DNA from: Balneolales bacterium
GTDB lineage: Bacteria > Bacteroidota > Rhodothermia > Balneolales > Cyclonatronaceae
DNA: 42,046 nucleotides
Assembly: GCA_022565805.1 (NCBI GenBank)
Contig: JAIULZ010000020.1
Location: forward strand, 1 to 42,046
Reading direction: 5' to 3'
The translations under genes and the position numbers were made by a program. The notes below the pieces were generated by a model. That model had not been told where the DNA came from and made no database searches. It saw only the letters and a list, made by a program, of their open reading frames with translations. Each line of letters starts with the position of its first letter. Position 1 is the stretch's first letter. Of the stretch, positions 34,714-41,906 are shown one piece after another.

Positions 34714-35682
34714 ATGTTACTTTCTTTTATTTATTTACTAATCGGAACCGCATTGCTTACCTATGGCGCAGACCGTCTTGTAGCCGGTTGTAGCGCACTG
34801 GCGCTTCGCTTAGGAGTTTCCCCCCTTTTTATCGGGCTAACTATAGTTGCCATTGCAACAAGTAGTCCGGAGCTTATTGTAAGCATTTCGGCTGGCTTAA
34901 GCGGCAGTGGCGCCATTGCCGTTGGAAACGTTGTGGGCTCGAATATTGCGAATATCGGTCTTGTGCTTGGTTTATCTGCTATGATTTATCCGGTTGTGGC
35001 CGATAGCAAAACCGTGGCACGCGAGATGCCCATTATGGCCTTTGTGGTTTTTTTCCTCTTTATGCTAATGTATAACGGTATAATTCAACGCTACGAGGGA
35101 ATTGCGCTGGTAATTCTGTTAGTTGTTTTTTTGCGGCTTCAAATTAAAAATGCCTACAAAGAACGCGAAACAGCCGCCGTGTCTAGTATCCCGCAAACAG
35201 AAGAAGAAGCAGAGGTTCTTAAGCACAAGAGCGTACCGCTGTGGCTTTCGCTTTTTTATATTGCCATTGGCACAGCTTCGCTCTATTTCGGTTCCGACCT
35301 GTTTCTTACCGGAGCCGTTTCAATTGGTATTGCAGCCGGCGTAAGCGAGGCCGTAATCGGCCTTACGGTCGTTTCAGTTGGCACAAGCCTGCCCGAATTA
35401 GCCGCATCGGGCGTTGCGGCCTTTAAAAAAGAAACCGATATGGCGCTGGGAAATATTCTGGGCTCCAATATTTTTAATGTGCTTGCCGTACTGGGCATCA
35501 CATCGCTAATCATACCGCTGGAAGGTGGCGATGTAGACTATATCGATTTATCTGTGATGATGGCTTTCACGCTCGGCCTCTGGCTGATGCTTCATTTTAA
35601 GCTGCAGGTTTCGCGAATTAGCGGTTTTGCGTTTTTTGCAATTTACGTGCTTTATACCATCTACCTTTTCGCATGGACCTGA
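34714..35682 (+). CDS. Calcium/sodium antiporter (YrbG/CaCA family)
   Basis: K+-independent Ca2+/Na+ exchanger-like inner-membrane protein with two inverted halves of about five helices each. The alpha repeats that form the ion site are present: IGLTIVAIATSSPELIVS with GNVVGSNIANIGLVLGLS in the first half, and IGLTVVSVGTSLPELAAS with LGNILGSNIFNVLAVLG in the second. The central cytoplasmic loop (about residues 145-175) is short and acidic (QTEEEAEVLKHK), as in bacterial YrbG. At 322 aa it is complete. The ATG at 34714 precedes a short N-terminus that enters the first helix directly. A candidate 46-aa ORF follows 13 bases after its stop. Confidence 0.92.
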   Translation: MLLSFIYLLIGTALLTYGADRLVAGCSALALRLGVSPLFIGLTIVAIATSSPELIVSISAGLSGSGAIAVGNVVGSNIANIGLVLGLSAMIYPVVADSKTVAREMPIMAFVVFFLFMLMYNGIIQRYEGIALVILLVVFLRLQIKNAYKERETAAVSSIPQTEEEAEVLKHKSVPLWLSLFYIAIGTASLYFGSDLFLTGAVSIGIAAGVSEAVIGLTVVSVGTSLPELAASGVAAFKKETDMALGNILGSNIFNVLAVLGITSLIIPLEGGDVDYIDLSVMMAFTLGLWLMLHFKLQVSRISGFAFFAIYVLYTIYLFAWT

Positions 35683-35695
35683 GAACCATAGTGAA

Positions 35696-35836
35696 ATGGA
35701 ACATTTGCTAAAGTTCATCGAATCGGAGCGCCGCGCGGCACACACTAATATACCCCATCTTCATCTCTTACCAGGTATTCATCTTCATAAACTAAAACCT
35801 GAAGCGAAGCGACTATTGGCTGGCTTTACCCTATAA
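35696..35836 (+). CDS. Possible 46-aa basic, His-rich small protein
   Basis: Not recognised. The frame starts at an ATG 13 bases after the antiporter stop and ends in TAA. The translation opens MEHLLKFIESERRAAHTN and continues through HLHLLPGIHLHKLKPEAKRL. The GC-rich codons (GAG CGC CGC GCG GCA) resemble the coding genes rather than the AT-rich gaps, and the tight spacing fits an operon. It may be a real small protein or the tail of a decayed gene. It ends 13 bases before the convergent regulator gene. Confidence 0.3.
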   Translation: MEHLLKFIESERRAAHTNIPHLHLLPGIHLHKLKPEAKRLLAGFTL

Positions 35837-35848
35837 GTTTTACTTCGC

Positions 35849-37240
35849 TTAGCGAACGCCCAGTTTTTTCAGCTTGCTTTGGAATGTGGTTGGCGGCATA
35901 CCAAGCAAAGAAGCTGCGCCGTCTTCCCCGTAGATTTTCCCTTTTGTGATATCCAGCACATGCCTGAAATACGCCCGGCTCATATCGTCGTAAGAAAGTA
36001 CGGCTCCGGTTTCTGGCTGTAGCTGCTCAGCAAATAGTGCGACCTGTTTTCCTGGCTCAGAGCTTGTTTTTCTGTATATCGCCATTTGTCCATTTTTGCT
36101 GTTTAAAACCGCAAAACGCACAAATTCTTTCAAATCATCGAAATTTTGTGGCCATTCGTTTTTGAGAAGCTGCTCCATTTGATCGTCAGTGAATTTAGGC
36201 TCCGGATCAAGATCGAGGGCTATAATCAGGCGACGGCTCCAAAAGCGAAGTAGTTTGGGCAGGTCTTCTTTGCGGTGACGAAGAGGTGGCACCAGCACCG
36301 GGAAAAAAGAGTATTGGTATAAAAATGTGGCCGGTAGTTTATTTTGAGCAACCATATGCTCAAGCGATTGCTGCGTGGTAATTACAAATCGTATAAGCTG
36401 TTCGTTACGCTGCCGCTCTTCGCTAAGTTCGTTAAGGTCTTTTAGCAGTGCGGCGCTAACCGCATGAAAATGATGAATAACTAGAACAAGCTCCGTTTTA
36501 TCCGTAAGTCTGCCAATTTCGCCGGAATCGGCGGGCATCAGGTTTTCAATTAACCCATTCTTAAGGTGTCTCGCATCCAGATGGTGTACTTTAGCTCCGT
36601 TTGCAGATCCAAAAACGACGGTATCCGCAATTCGTTTTGCGATAAGCTTCTTACCGGTAGATGCCTCACCCTGAACCACCACATGGCCAGGCTGCGATGC
36701 AGCCAGCTCGGCTTTAGACAGAACCGCCTTCATTACATCGGAATTGGCCGTAATTTCTACCTCCGGCTGCGCTAGCTCTGCCGACATCATTTTTCTTCTT
36801 TTACCGGCTACCCGTGTAGAAGCGCTTTCTGATTTTTCTGCGGGCTCTGATGCAGGGATAAGCGTAACCGTTATCATGTTGTTACGGCTCGTTCTTGCCT
36901 GAAACACATGAAACGTAAAGCCAAACCGAAGCGGCTTACCCTGACGATTACTTAACGCTATTTTCGGAAGATTTTGATGCCACTCTTTTTCGTGGCTTAA
37001 TCGGGCCACCTCATCTATAAGCATTTCAAGTTCTTTACCGACAACACTATTTTCCGTTTCCGAAGCCAGAACATATTCATCCGGATTGAAACCCAGATCT
37101 TTTCGAATACTGCTATTTACAAAAAATAATCGGGCATCTTCATCTGCATCGATCCTGAATATGAGCACTGTTGAAGGAAGCTTATCCAGCAACTCCCTCC
37201 AAAACAGACCGTTGGCCGTAAGCTTATCCTGCTGGTTCAT
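35849..37240 (-). CDS. PAS-containing regulator with degenerate sigma-54-activator core and Fis-type HTH
   Basis: Built like a bacterial enhancer-binding protein but with a worn central domain. A PAS-like sensor (about residues 10-130; LLDKLPSTVLIFRIDADE, FFVNSSIRKDLGFNPDEY) precedes the AAA+ region (about 160-385) and a Fis-type helix-turn-helix (about 423-463; GEDGAASLLGMPPTTFQSKL). Landmarks persist: the Walker A equivalent GEASTGKKLIAKRI, VPPLRHRKEDLPKLL, and WPQNFDDLKEF in place of WPGNxRELxN. The GAFTGA loop that contacts sigma-54 is missing, and the Walker B position reads LVLVIHHFHAV, without the usual Asp-Glu. It probably binds DNA but cannot activate sigma-54 RNA polymerase in the classical way. 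Length 463 aa. Confidence 0.8.
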   Translation of the reverse strand: MNQQDKLTANGLFWRELLDKLPSTVLIFRIDADEDARLFFVNSSIRKDLGFNPDEYVLASETENSVVGKELEMLIDEVARLSHEKEWHQNLPKIALSNRQGKPLRFGFTFHVFQARTSRNNMITVTLIPASEPAEKSESASTRVAGKRRKMMSAELAQPEVEITANSDVMKAVLSKAELAASQPGHVVVQGEASTGKKLIAKRIADTVVFGSANGAKVHHLDARHLKNGLIENLMPADSGEIGRLTDKTELVLVIHHFHAVSAALLKDLNELSEERQRNEQLIRFVITTQQSLEHMVAQNKLPATFLYQYSFFPVLVPPLRHRKEDLPKLLRFWSRRLIIALDLDPEPKFTDDQMEQLLKNEWPQNFDDLKEFVRFAVLNSKNGQMAIYRKTSSEPGKQVALFAEQLQPETGAVLSYDDMSRAYFRHVLDITKGKIYGEDGAASLLGMPPTTFQSKLKKLGVR

Positions 37241-37783
37241 AACTTTTTTCGTGTGTTTACAATTCGGTATGACTTTGAGAAACAGATTCTGCGATCCGTA
37301 ATCGCGTTAAATATGGTTCTAATCAAAGTCGGAAAAAACTAATCTGTATGTAGCGCCCGCATTCGCCGGGCGTTCATTTCTCATTAAAAAGTAAAGCAGA
37401 AGACTTGGATGTAACAGATTTCAAAGAGTCTTCTTCGGGCGGAATATAGCACAGGATTGGAAGTATGGCAATGCTATTTCGTGGTTTCGTTACGACATAT
37501 CGTTATTCGATGATATTACCAGCTTTGCCGGCTCCGACTATTCTAATATAAAGTGTTGATATAACCATAGCTTGAGTATAATAGCCTAAGTTATCGGTTT
37601 TTGATGAGGACCCATCAAGCTACCATATAAAGCATATCGCGAATGAGCAAAAAGTGTTATTTACCTGCAATTTCTTTGAAATCTACCGCTATAGAGTTGA
37701 ATACTTTTATTGGTTTGAGCTAATCTCACCCGACTCCCGGCTTTCCGCCAACAGTCAATTCCCCCGTTTTTTTACATAATACT
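37241..37783. other. Intergenic gap with miniature repeat and hairpin
   Basis: 543 bases between the YhhQ and PAS-regulator genes (both minus). It contains a 6-bp GC hairpin CGCCCG / CGGGCG with a 7-base loop at 37354-37372, without a T tract, and the miniature repeat at 37398-37434. No gene is supported. Confidence 0.5.
37398..37434. repeat. Miniature 37-bp copy of the composite repeat
   Basis: It begins AGAAGACT and ends TTTCAAAGAGTCTTCT, so both ends carry the family terminus in inverted orientation with only about 13 bases between. It looks like an extreme internal-deletion form of the longer elements. Confidence 0.5.
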
Positions 37784-38551
37784 CTACTTATATAAGGCGT
37801 GTCCATCCGGATCCTGCTCATATTTGCCCAGCCACTTAACGCACAGGTACAAAACAGGGGTGTCGAACAGGGCCGCAAAAAATTTAAATATGTACGAATT
37901 GAATATAAGAATGGATAGCGCTCCAATTGTCACTACATTTTCTCCAAGGTTTCCGCTAAAGTAGAGAATAGATAGAATTGCCGTGGAGTCTACCAGCTGA
38001 CTCACCATCGTTGAACCGTTATTACGGAGCCATAGATGCTTACCACCGGTATATCTTTTCCAAAAGTGATACAAACGCACATCTATGGTTTGCGCGGTAA
38101 GGTAAGCGATCATACTGCCAATCGTGTTGCCAACCATAAAGCCATAAACGCCGTCGAACAGACTTTCGCCCCCGCTAACGCCTGCTGCATTAGGCAGGTA
38201 GTAGTTTATGGTCATTATCAGGAGCATAAATACATTCATAAAAAAACCTACCCAAACCAGAAGCTGCGCTCTTTTTTTACCAAAAAGCTCGGAAACTAAA
38301 TCGGTGACCAAAAAAGTAAAGGGAAACGCGAGCAGCCCAACCGGTATGCTCATCGTATAGACAGCCTGATCCCGCACCAGCGATGGCACCACAGGAAGCA
38401 GCCAGTCTGGCAGGTTTAGCTCAAACAAAGTTGCAAATTTTGTTGTGCCAATTATGTTTCCCATTACCAGAGAGGTAAGAAAAACGGCGCATAGCACAAG
38501 AAAAAGGGCATCACGCCTGAAGGATAGGTCTGCCTCGGGTGTATTTTTCAT
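37784..38551 (-). CDS. yhhQ: Queuosine precursor transporter (YhhQ/VUT family)
   Basis: Integral-membrane protein (255 aa, about six helices) of the YhhQ/DUF165 family, which imports queuosine precursors such as preQ0/preQ1 for modification of tRNA position 34. Family features include MSIPVGLLAFPFTFLVTDLV, SELFGKKRAQLLVWVGFFMN, VGNTIGSMIAYLTAQTIDVR and LRNNGSTMVSQLVDSTAILS, the last with the conserved Ser/Gln/Asp pattern of the translocation path. No other queuosine gene is nearby, and I do not see a preQ1 riboswitch pattern in the leader, which carries a coding-like remnant instead (38585-38710). The start is ATG at 38551. Confidence 0.92.
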   Translation of the reverse strand: MKNTPEADLSFRRDALFLVLCAVFLTSLVMGNIIGTTKFATLFELNLPDWLLPVVPSLVRDQAVYTMSIPVGLLAFPFTFLVTDLVSELFGKKRAQLLVWVGFFMNVFMLLIMTINYYLPNAAGVSGGESLFDGVYGFMVGNTIGSMIAYLTAQTIDVRLYHFWKRYTGGKHLWLRNNGSTMVSQLVDSTAILSILYFSGNLGENVVTIGALSILIFNSYIFKFFAALFDTPVLYLCVKWLGKYEQDPDGHALYK

Positions 38552-38584
38552 TCGGTTTACCGACTTTCGCCGGAGTTGGTGACG

Positions 38585-38710
38585 TTATGTTTTAATGTAA
38601 CTTTCGGGAAACTTCTTTGCCGCCTCCGGTAAAAGTCCGGAAGCCTGAGCTGAGGCACTATTACGCCCGAACGCTTCACCCAGATCAATGGTTCGGTCAA
38701 CAGTGAAGAA
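38585..38710 (-). pseudogene. Coding-like 3' gene remnant upstream of yhhQ
   Basis: On the minus strand an open frame reads through 41 codons to TAA with protein-like composition: FFTVDRTIDLGEAFGRNSAS, then AQASGLLPEAAKKFPESYIK and T. It has no ATG; upstream it runs straight into the end of repeat copy D. This looks like the 3' end of a gene cut off at the repeat boundary. The family is not recognised, and a chance open frame cannot be ruled out. Confidence 0.3.
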
Positions 38711-38711
38711 C

Positions 38712-38816
38712 AGAAGACTTTGCAAAACCACTACACCTGTCTTCTGCCTTGTTGGCCCTTATGTTTTGCGCTCCGGCCTTGTAAACAAACAAAAAAGAAG
38801 GTTTTCAAACTCTTCT
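38712..38816 (-). repeat. Composite inverted-terminal repeat element, copy D (105 bp)
   Basis: On the minus strand the left end is AGAAGAGTTTGAAAACC then TTCTTTTTTGTTTG. The right end is AGAAGACAGGTGTAGTGG then TTTTGCAAAGTCTTCT. The outer termini are inverted repeats. The right-hand 34 bp (38712-38745) both begins with AGAAGAC and ends with GTCTTCT, so it is palindromic on its own. Confidence 0.72.
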
Positions 38817-39018
38817 AATATGATAAACTATTCATACCATTCCCAATACGAGAATATTCCAAACCAGCACGCGGCGCGGAATGTATAGCTACATTATAGA
38901 TGTTCTTCATAGTACTTGCTTAGATTATCGTAAATCAATCTACAGTTTATGTTTTCAGGCATAGTAAGTTTTCAATAAACCTGTTATTCGTAAATTTCAC
39001 CAATTTCATCTTATTGCA

Positions 39019-39699
39019 ATGGCAGAATCACCCTCAACAGAAAACATCGGATTAATACAAAAACGTGAAATTGCTGCCGCAGCGGCTATTTTATATAATG
39101 AAGCCGGTCTGGCACCGGGCATGTTCGAAATTGCTAATGCGGCTGGAATACAGGTTTCCGAAATCTACGGTGTTTTCCCAAATAAGCCCTCTATATTTCA
39201 TTTTTGGTACGCCGATTTAATACCCCGGTACACCGAAATGCTGCAAGAAGCCGAAGGTTTTGACCAGCTAACGCTTTCCGAAAAACTTTCCAATCTGATG
39301 TTAACCATAACCGACATGCTGGATGAATTTCCGGTTTTCGTAAAAAAAACCTTTGATCCATTGGTTTTTAAAAACCAAAGCTGGCATCCCTTTCGCCATA
39401 ACAGCACAGCAGTTATAAAACAAATTGTTGAAGAGCACCAGGGAGTTAGCAGAACCGCACAGATTCTTCTATGGGATGATGCTTACCGTTTTTTAAGCAA
39501 AGAGTTTCTTCATGTGCTCAAATTCAGCATATACGACAGCAGCCCCGACAAAGCAAAGACTATGGCATTAGTAGATCATTTCAACGGTTTCTTTTCGGAG
39601 TTGGTTACCAATCGAATTGCCGATAAGGGAACCGATTTAGTACGTTTTTTCTGGGATGAAGGCATCATTCAAAGAAAAATACCTTTTCTCGGTAAATGA
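39019..39699 (+). CDS. TetR-family transcriptional regulator
   Basis: TetR-like regulator of 226 aa. The N-terminal helix-turn-helix (about residues 15-62) is recognisable in REIAAAAAILYNEAGLAPGM and FEIANAAGIQVSEIYGVFPN KPSIF (the family's second half usually reads IYxxFxNKExL). The ligand-binding C-terminal domain is helical and unrelated to well-characterised members. It is followed after 86 bases by the AarF/ABC1 kinase gene on the same strand, a pairing I recall from Bacteroidota genomes, so it probably belongs to one transcript and may control it. The start is ATG at 39019. The effector is unknown. Confidence 0.82.
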   Translation: MAESPSTENIGLIQKREIAAAAAILYNEAGLAPGMFEIANAAGIQVSEIYGVFPNKPSIFHFWYADLIPRYTEMLQEAEGFDQLTLSEKLSNLMLTITDMLDEFPVFVKKTFDPLVFKNQSWHPFRHNSTAVIKQIVEEHQGVSRTAQILLWDDAYRFLSKEFLHVLKFSIYDSSPDKAKTMALVDHFNGFFSELVTNRIADKGTDLVRFFWDEGIIQRKIPFLGK

Positions 39700-39785
39700 C
39701 ATTCACAACGCCCCTTTGGGGGATGAAGCCCGATACACGGCAATTAACAATACAATAAAGAAAATCAACCCTACAGAGACAATTA

Positions 39786-41105
39786 GTGAGTAACGATTTC
39801 CCATCCGGCAAATTCGAGAGAAGCCGGCTTATTGCAAAAACAGGTTTAAAAATTGGCACGAATTACGCCAAATTCAGGCTTAAGGAAGCTCTTGGAAAAA
39901 AAAGTACGCCCGAAGAGCGAAGCGAACTGAACCGCACCAATGCTGGAGAGCTATTTAAAGAATTCAGCAAACTTCGGGGTACGGCTCTAAAATTAGCTCA
40001 GGGCATGAGTTTAGACAGCGCTATTCTGCCCGAAGAATTTGCCGAAGTTTTAACCCAGTCGCAGTATGCGGTTCCGCCTATTAACAAAATTCTGGTACGC
40101 AATATCATTAAGCGACAGCTCGGTGATTGGCCCGAGCAGATTTATCAATCTTTCGAACCCGAAGCCTGCGCCGCGGCATCTTTGGGTCAGGTGCACAAGG
40201 CCGTAACTAAAAATGGCGAAAAGCTGGCCGTAAAGGTTCAGTACCCAAACGTGCGCGATACTATACAATCTGATCTCACCATGGCAAAGGTGATTTTCCG
40301 ACAGCTCATTTCGGGCGCCAAAGCAGATGAGTACTTTAACGAAGTGGGTAATAAACTCATGGAAGAAACCGATTACCGACAGGAAGGTAAGCAAATCGAG
40401 CTGTTCCGGGCACGATACGAAAGCGATCAGATTGCTACGCCGGTTTGGTATCCGGAGCTTTCTACCGATACCGTTCTTGCAATGTCTTGGCTACAAGGCA
40501 GACACTTAAATGAGTTTTTAAAAGAAAACCCGGATCAGGATTCCAGAAACCATTTCGGACAGCTGCTTTGGGATTTTTTCCACCTGCAGATTAATGATTC
40601 CTATACCGTTCATGCCGACGCTCACCCCGGAAACTATCTTTTTATGAATGATGGCCGTCTGGGTGTTCTCGACTTTGGTTGTGTAAAGGTGTGTCCGGAA
40701 GATTTCTTTCTGGACTATATGAGGCTTTTTATTGCGCACCGGCAGCAGCAGAAGCAAGAAATGAAATTGCTTTATGAGCGTCTCGAAATTCTGCCCGATG
40801 CCAATTTACTGAGTAAAGCAGATCAGGAGTTTTTCGACTATACCCTGAGATTAGGTAAAGCCTTTGTTTCTCCCTACGACCACGATTACTTTGATTTCGG
40901 GAACACGAAGTTTTTCCGGACGTTTAATAATCTCGCACGCGAAGCAGCCGCTTTTAGAGAGCCACGCGGCAGCAAACATTTTATTTTCGTGGCTCGGGCG
41001 CATTTGGGAATGTACCAGATGCTTATGAAGCTAAAAGCCAGAATTCATATAAAACCCGGCAGCGAAAGGCTTATGAACTTTTTGCAGGACAAAGAGCTGG
41101 CTTAA
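39786..41105 (+). CDS. AarF/ABC1/UbiB-family atypical kinase
   Basis: Atypical protein-kinase-like ATPase of the ABC1/UbiB family, whose members support quinone biosynthesis or lipid homeostasis at membranes. Motifs in order: the KxGQ-equivalent TALKLAQGMSLDS, the alanine-rich nucleotide loop ACAAASLGQVHKAV, the lysine in KLAVKVQYPNV, the conserved Glu in MEETDYRQEG, the catalytic VHADAHPGNYLF and the DFG motif VLDFGCVKV. The family's inhibitory motif appears here as LAQG instead of KLGQ. No C-terminal membrane helix is seen. At 439 aa it is typical. The start is GTG at 39786; the frame opens only 30 bases upstream and offers no ATG. It follows the TetR gene. Confidence 0.92.
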   Translation: MSNDFPSGKFERSRLIAKTGLKIGTNYAKFRLKEALGKKSTPEERSELNRTNAGELFKEFSKLRGTALKLAQGMSLDSAILPEEFAEVLTQSQYAVPPINKILVRNIIKRQLGDWPEQIYQSFEPEACAAASLGQVHKAVTKNGEKLAVKVQYPNVRDTIQSDLTMAKVIFRQLISGAKADEYFNEVGNKLMEETDYRQEGKQIELFRARYESDQIATPVWYPELSTDTVLAMSWLQGRHLNEFLKENPDQDSRNHFGQLLWDFFHLQINDSYTVHADAHPGNYLFMNDGRLGVLDFGCVKVCPEDFFLDYMRLFIAHRQQQKQEMKLLYERLEILPDANLLSKADQEFFDYTLRLGKAFVSPYDHDYFDFGNTKFFRTFNNLAREAAAFREPRGSKHFIFVARAHLGMYQMLMKLKARIHIKPGSERLMNFLQDKELA

Positions 41106-41291
41106 TCATCATTCGCCTTATGTCTTTTTCCGTTTTTTGCAAAGCCTGTTTCAAATACATACTTTTACCAGTTGAACACGTTACCAAACAGACGACTAAA
41201 TAATACGGCATCCGTTTCTATAAATACGATTTGCTTTACCAAAGCATTATCCATCTATAAAAATTTACTATCCACAAATAGCTCACTACTT

Positions 41292-41840
41292 ATGAAAAAA
41301 TTATTTACCATTTTCCTGTTTTTGTTCCTCTTTTCTGCCAGTCAGGCACAGGCGCAGTATAGTATTGGTGCCGCCTACGAATCGCGCTCACAAGAGCCTA
41401 CAAGCGGTATAGGAATTCACTTCCAGAATGATTTCAGCCTTATACCGCTGGTAAACCTGGGTGTTCGCTTCCAGGGCAGCTTTTATAACGAAACCTACAA
41501 CGTGCGCGAAGGCGACTTCGACCTTCGCCGCGACGATACTTCCTACGATTTTGGAATTGGTCTTATTGGTACAGTTAGTGCTGGTTTTGTAGCCCCGTAT
41601 GTTGGTGTTGGCTTAGGCTATGAAGTATTCGACCGGGATGAGAGTATTATTGGTGGCGCCATCAGCGGAGACAGCGGCTCCGATAACAGCCTCTATTATT
41701 ACGGTCAAGTAGGTGTTGGAGTAGCCATAATCCCTATGGTAAGACCATATGTCGAGTACCGCTACAGAGGCCTTACTGCCTCCGATTTTATGCCCAGTAA
41801 GTACGGTACCTGGGCTTTTGGCGTGCAGCTACGGTTTTAA
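41292..41840 (+). CDS. Small outer-membrane beta-barrel protein
   Basis: Predicted outer-membrane beta-barrel of about 160 mature residues. The ATG at 41292 puts a standard signal peptide first (MKKLFTIFLFLFLFSASQAQ, cleavage after AQA); the longer open frame from TTG 41172 would bury it. The mature part alternates Gly/aromatic strands (SIGAAYESRSQE, TSYDFGIGLIGTVSAGFVAP, YVGVGLGYEVF, YYGQVGVGVAIIPMVRPYVE) and ends in WAFGVQLRF, with the C-terminal phenylalanine that outer-membrane assembly factors recognise. This is the OmpA/porin-like eight-strand size class. The function is unknown. It ends just before a strong terminator (41872-41906). Confidence 0.82.
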   Translation: MKKLFTIFLFLFLFSASQAQAQYSIGAAYESRSQEPTSGIGIHFQNDFSLIPLVNLGVRFQGSFYNETYNVREGDFDLRRDDTSYDFGIGLIGTVSAGFVAPYVGVGLGYEVFDRDESIIGGAISGDSGSDNSLYYYGQVGVGVAIIPMVRPYVEYRYRGLTASDFMPSKYGTWAFGVQLRF

Positions 41841-41871
41841 TTTAACCGCTTCGCCTTACTAAGTTTTTCCT

Positions 41872-41906
41872 AAAAACCCCGCCGGTATTACATCGGCGGG
41901 GTTTTT
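41872..41906 (+). terminator. Rho-independent terminator after beta-barrel gene
   Basis: A perfect 13-bp inverted repeat, AAAAACCCCGCCG with CGGCGGGGTTTTT, around a 9-base loop, with one further T before the sequence changes. It lies 31 bases after the stop. The symmetrical A/T flanks allow use in both directions. The 140 bases after it hold no feature I recognise. Confidence 0.92.

Larger units (their letters stand above)
38552..39018. other. Divergent region between yhhQ and the TetR gene
   Basis: 467 bases containing a coding-like remnant (38585-38710), composite repeat copy D (38712-38816) and about 200 AT-rich bases with no recognised feature, where the TetR promoter should lie. I see no clear TetR-type palindrome. 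Confidence 0.5.

Noticed and set aside
37354-37372. GC-rich hairpin as a terminator
   Set aside because: The stem is only 6 bp, no T tract follows on either strand, and it is about 400 bases from the yhhQ stop.
38552-38710. preQ1 riboswitch in front of yhhQ
   Set aside because: The leader shows no preQ1-I or preQ1-II pattern; the stretch reads better as a coding remnant.
1803-38816. Composite repeats as integron attC sites
   Set aside because: They lack the RYYYAAC/GTTRRRY core sites and do not lie between arrayed cassettes, and no integrase gene is present.
41132-41155. Repeat-end-like TTTTTTGCAAAGCCTGTTTC
   Set aside because: Only about 12 bases match, the terminal CTTCT is missing and no partner end lies nearby.
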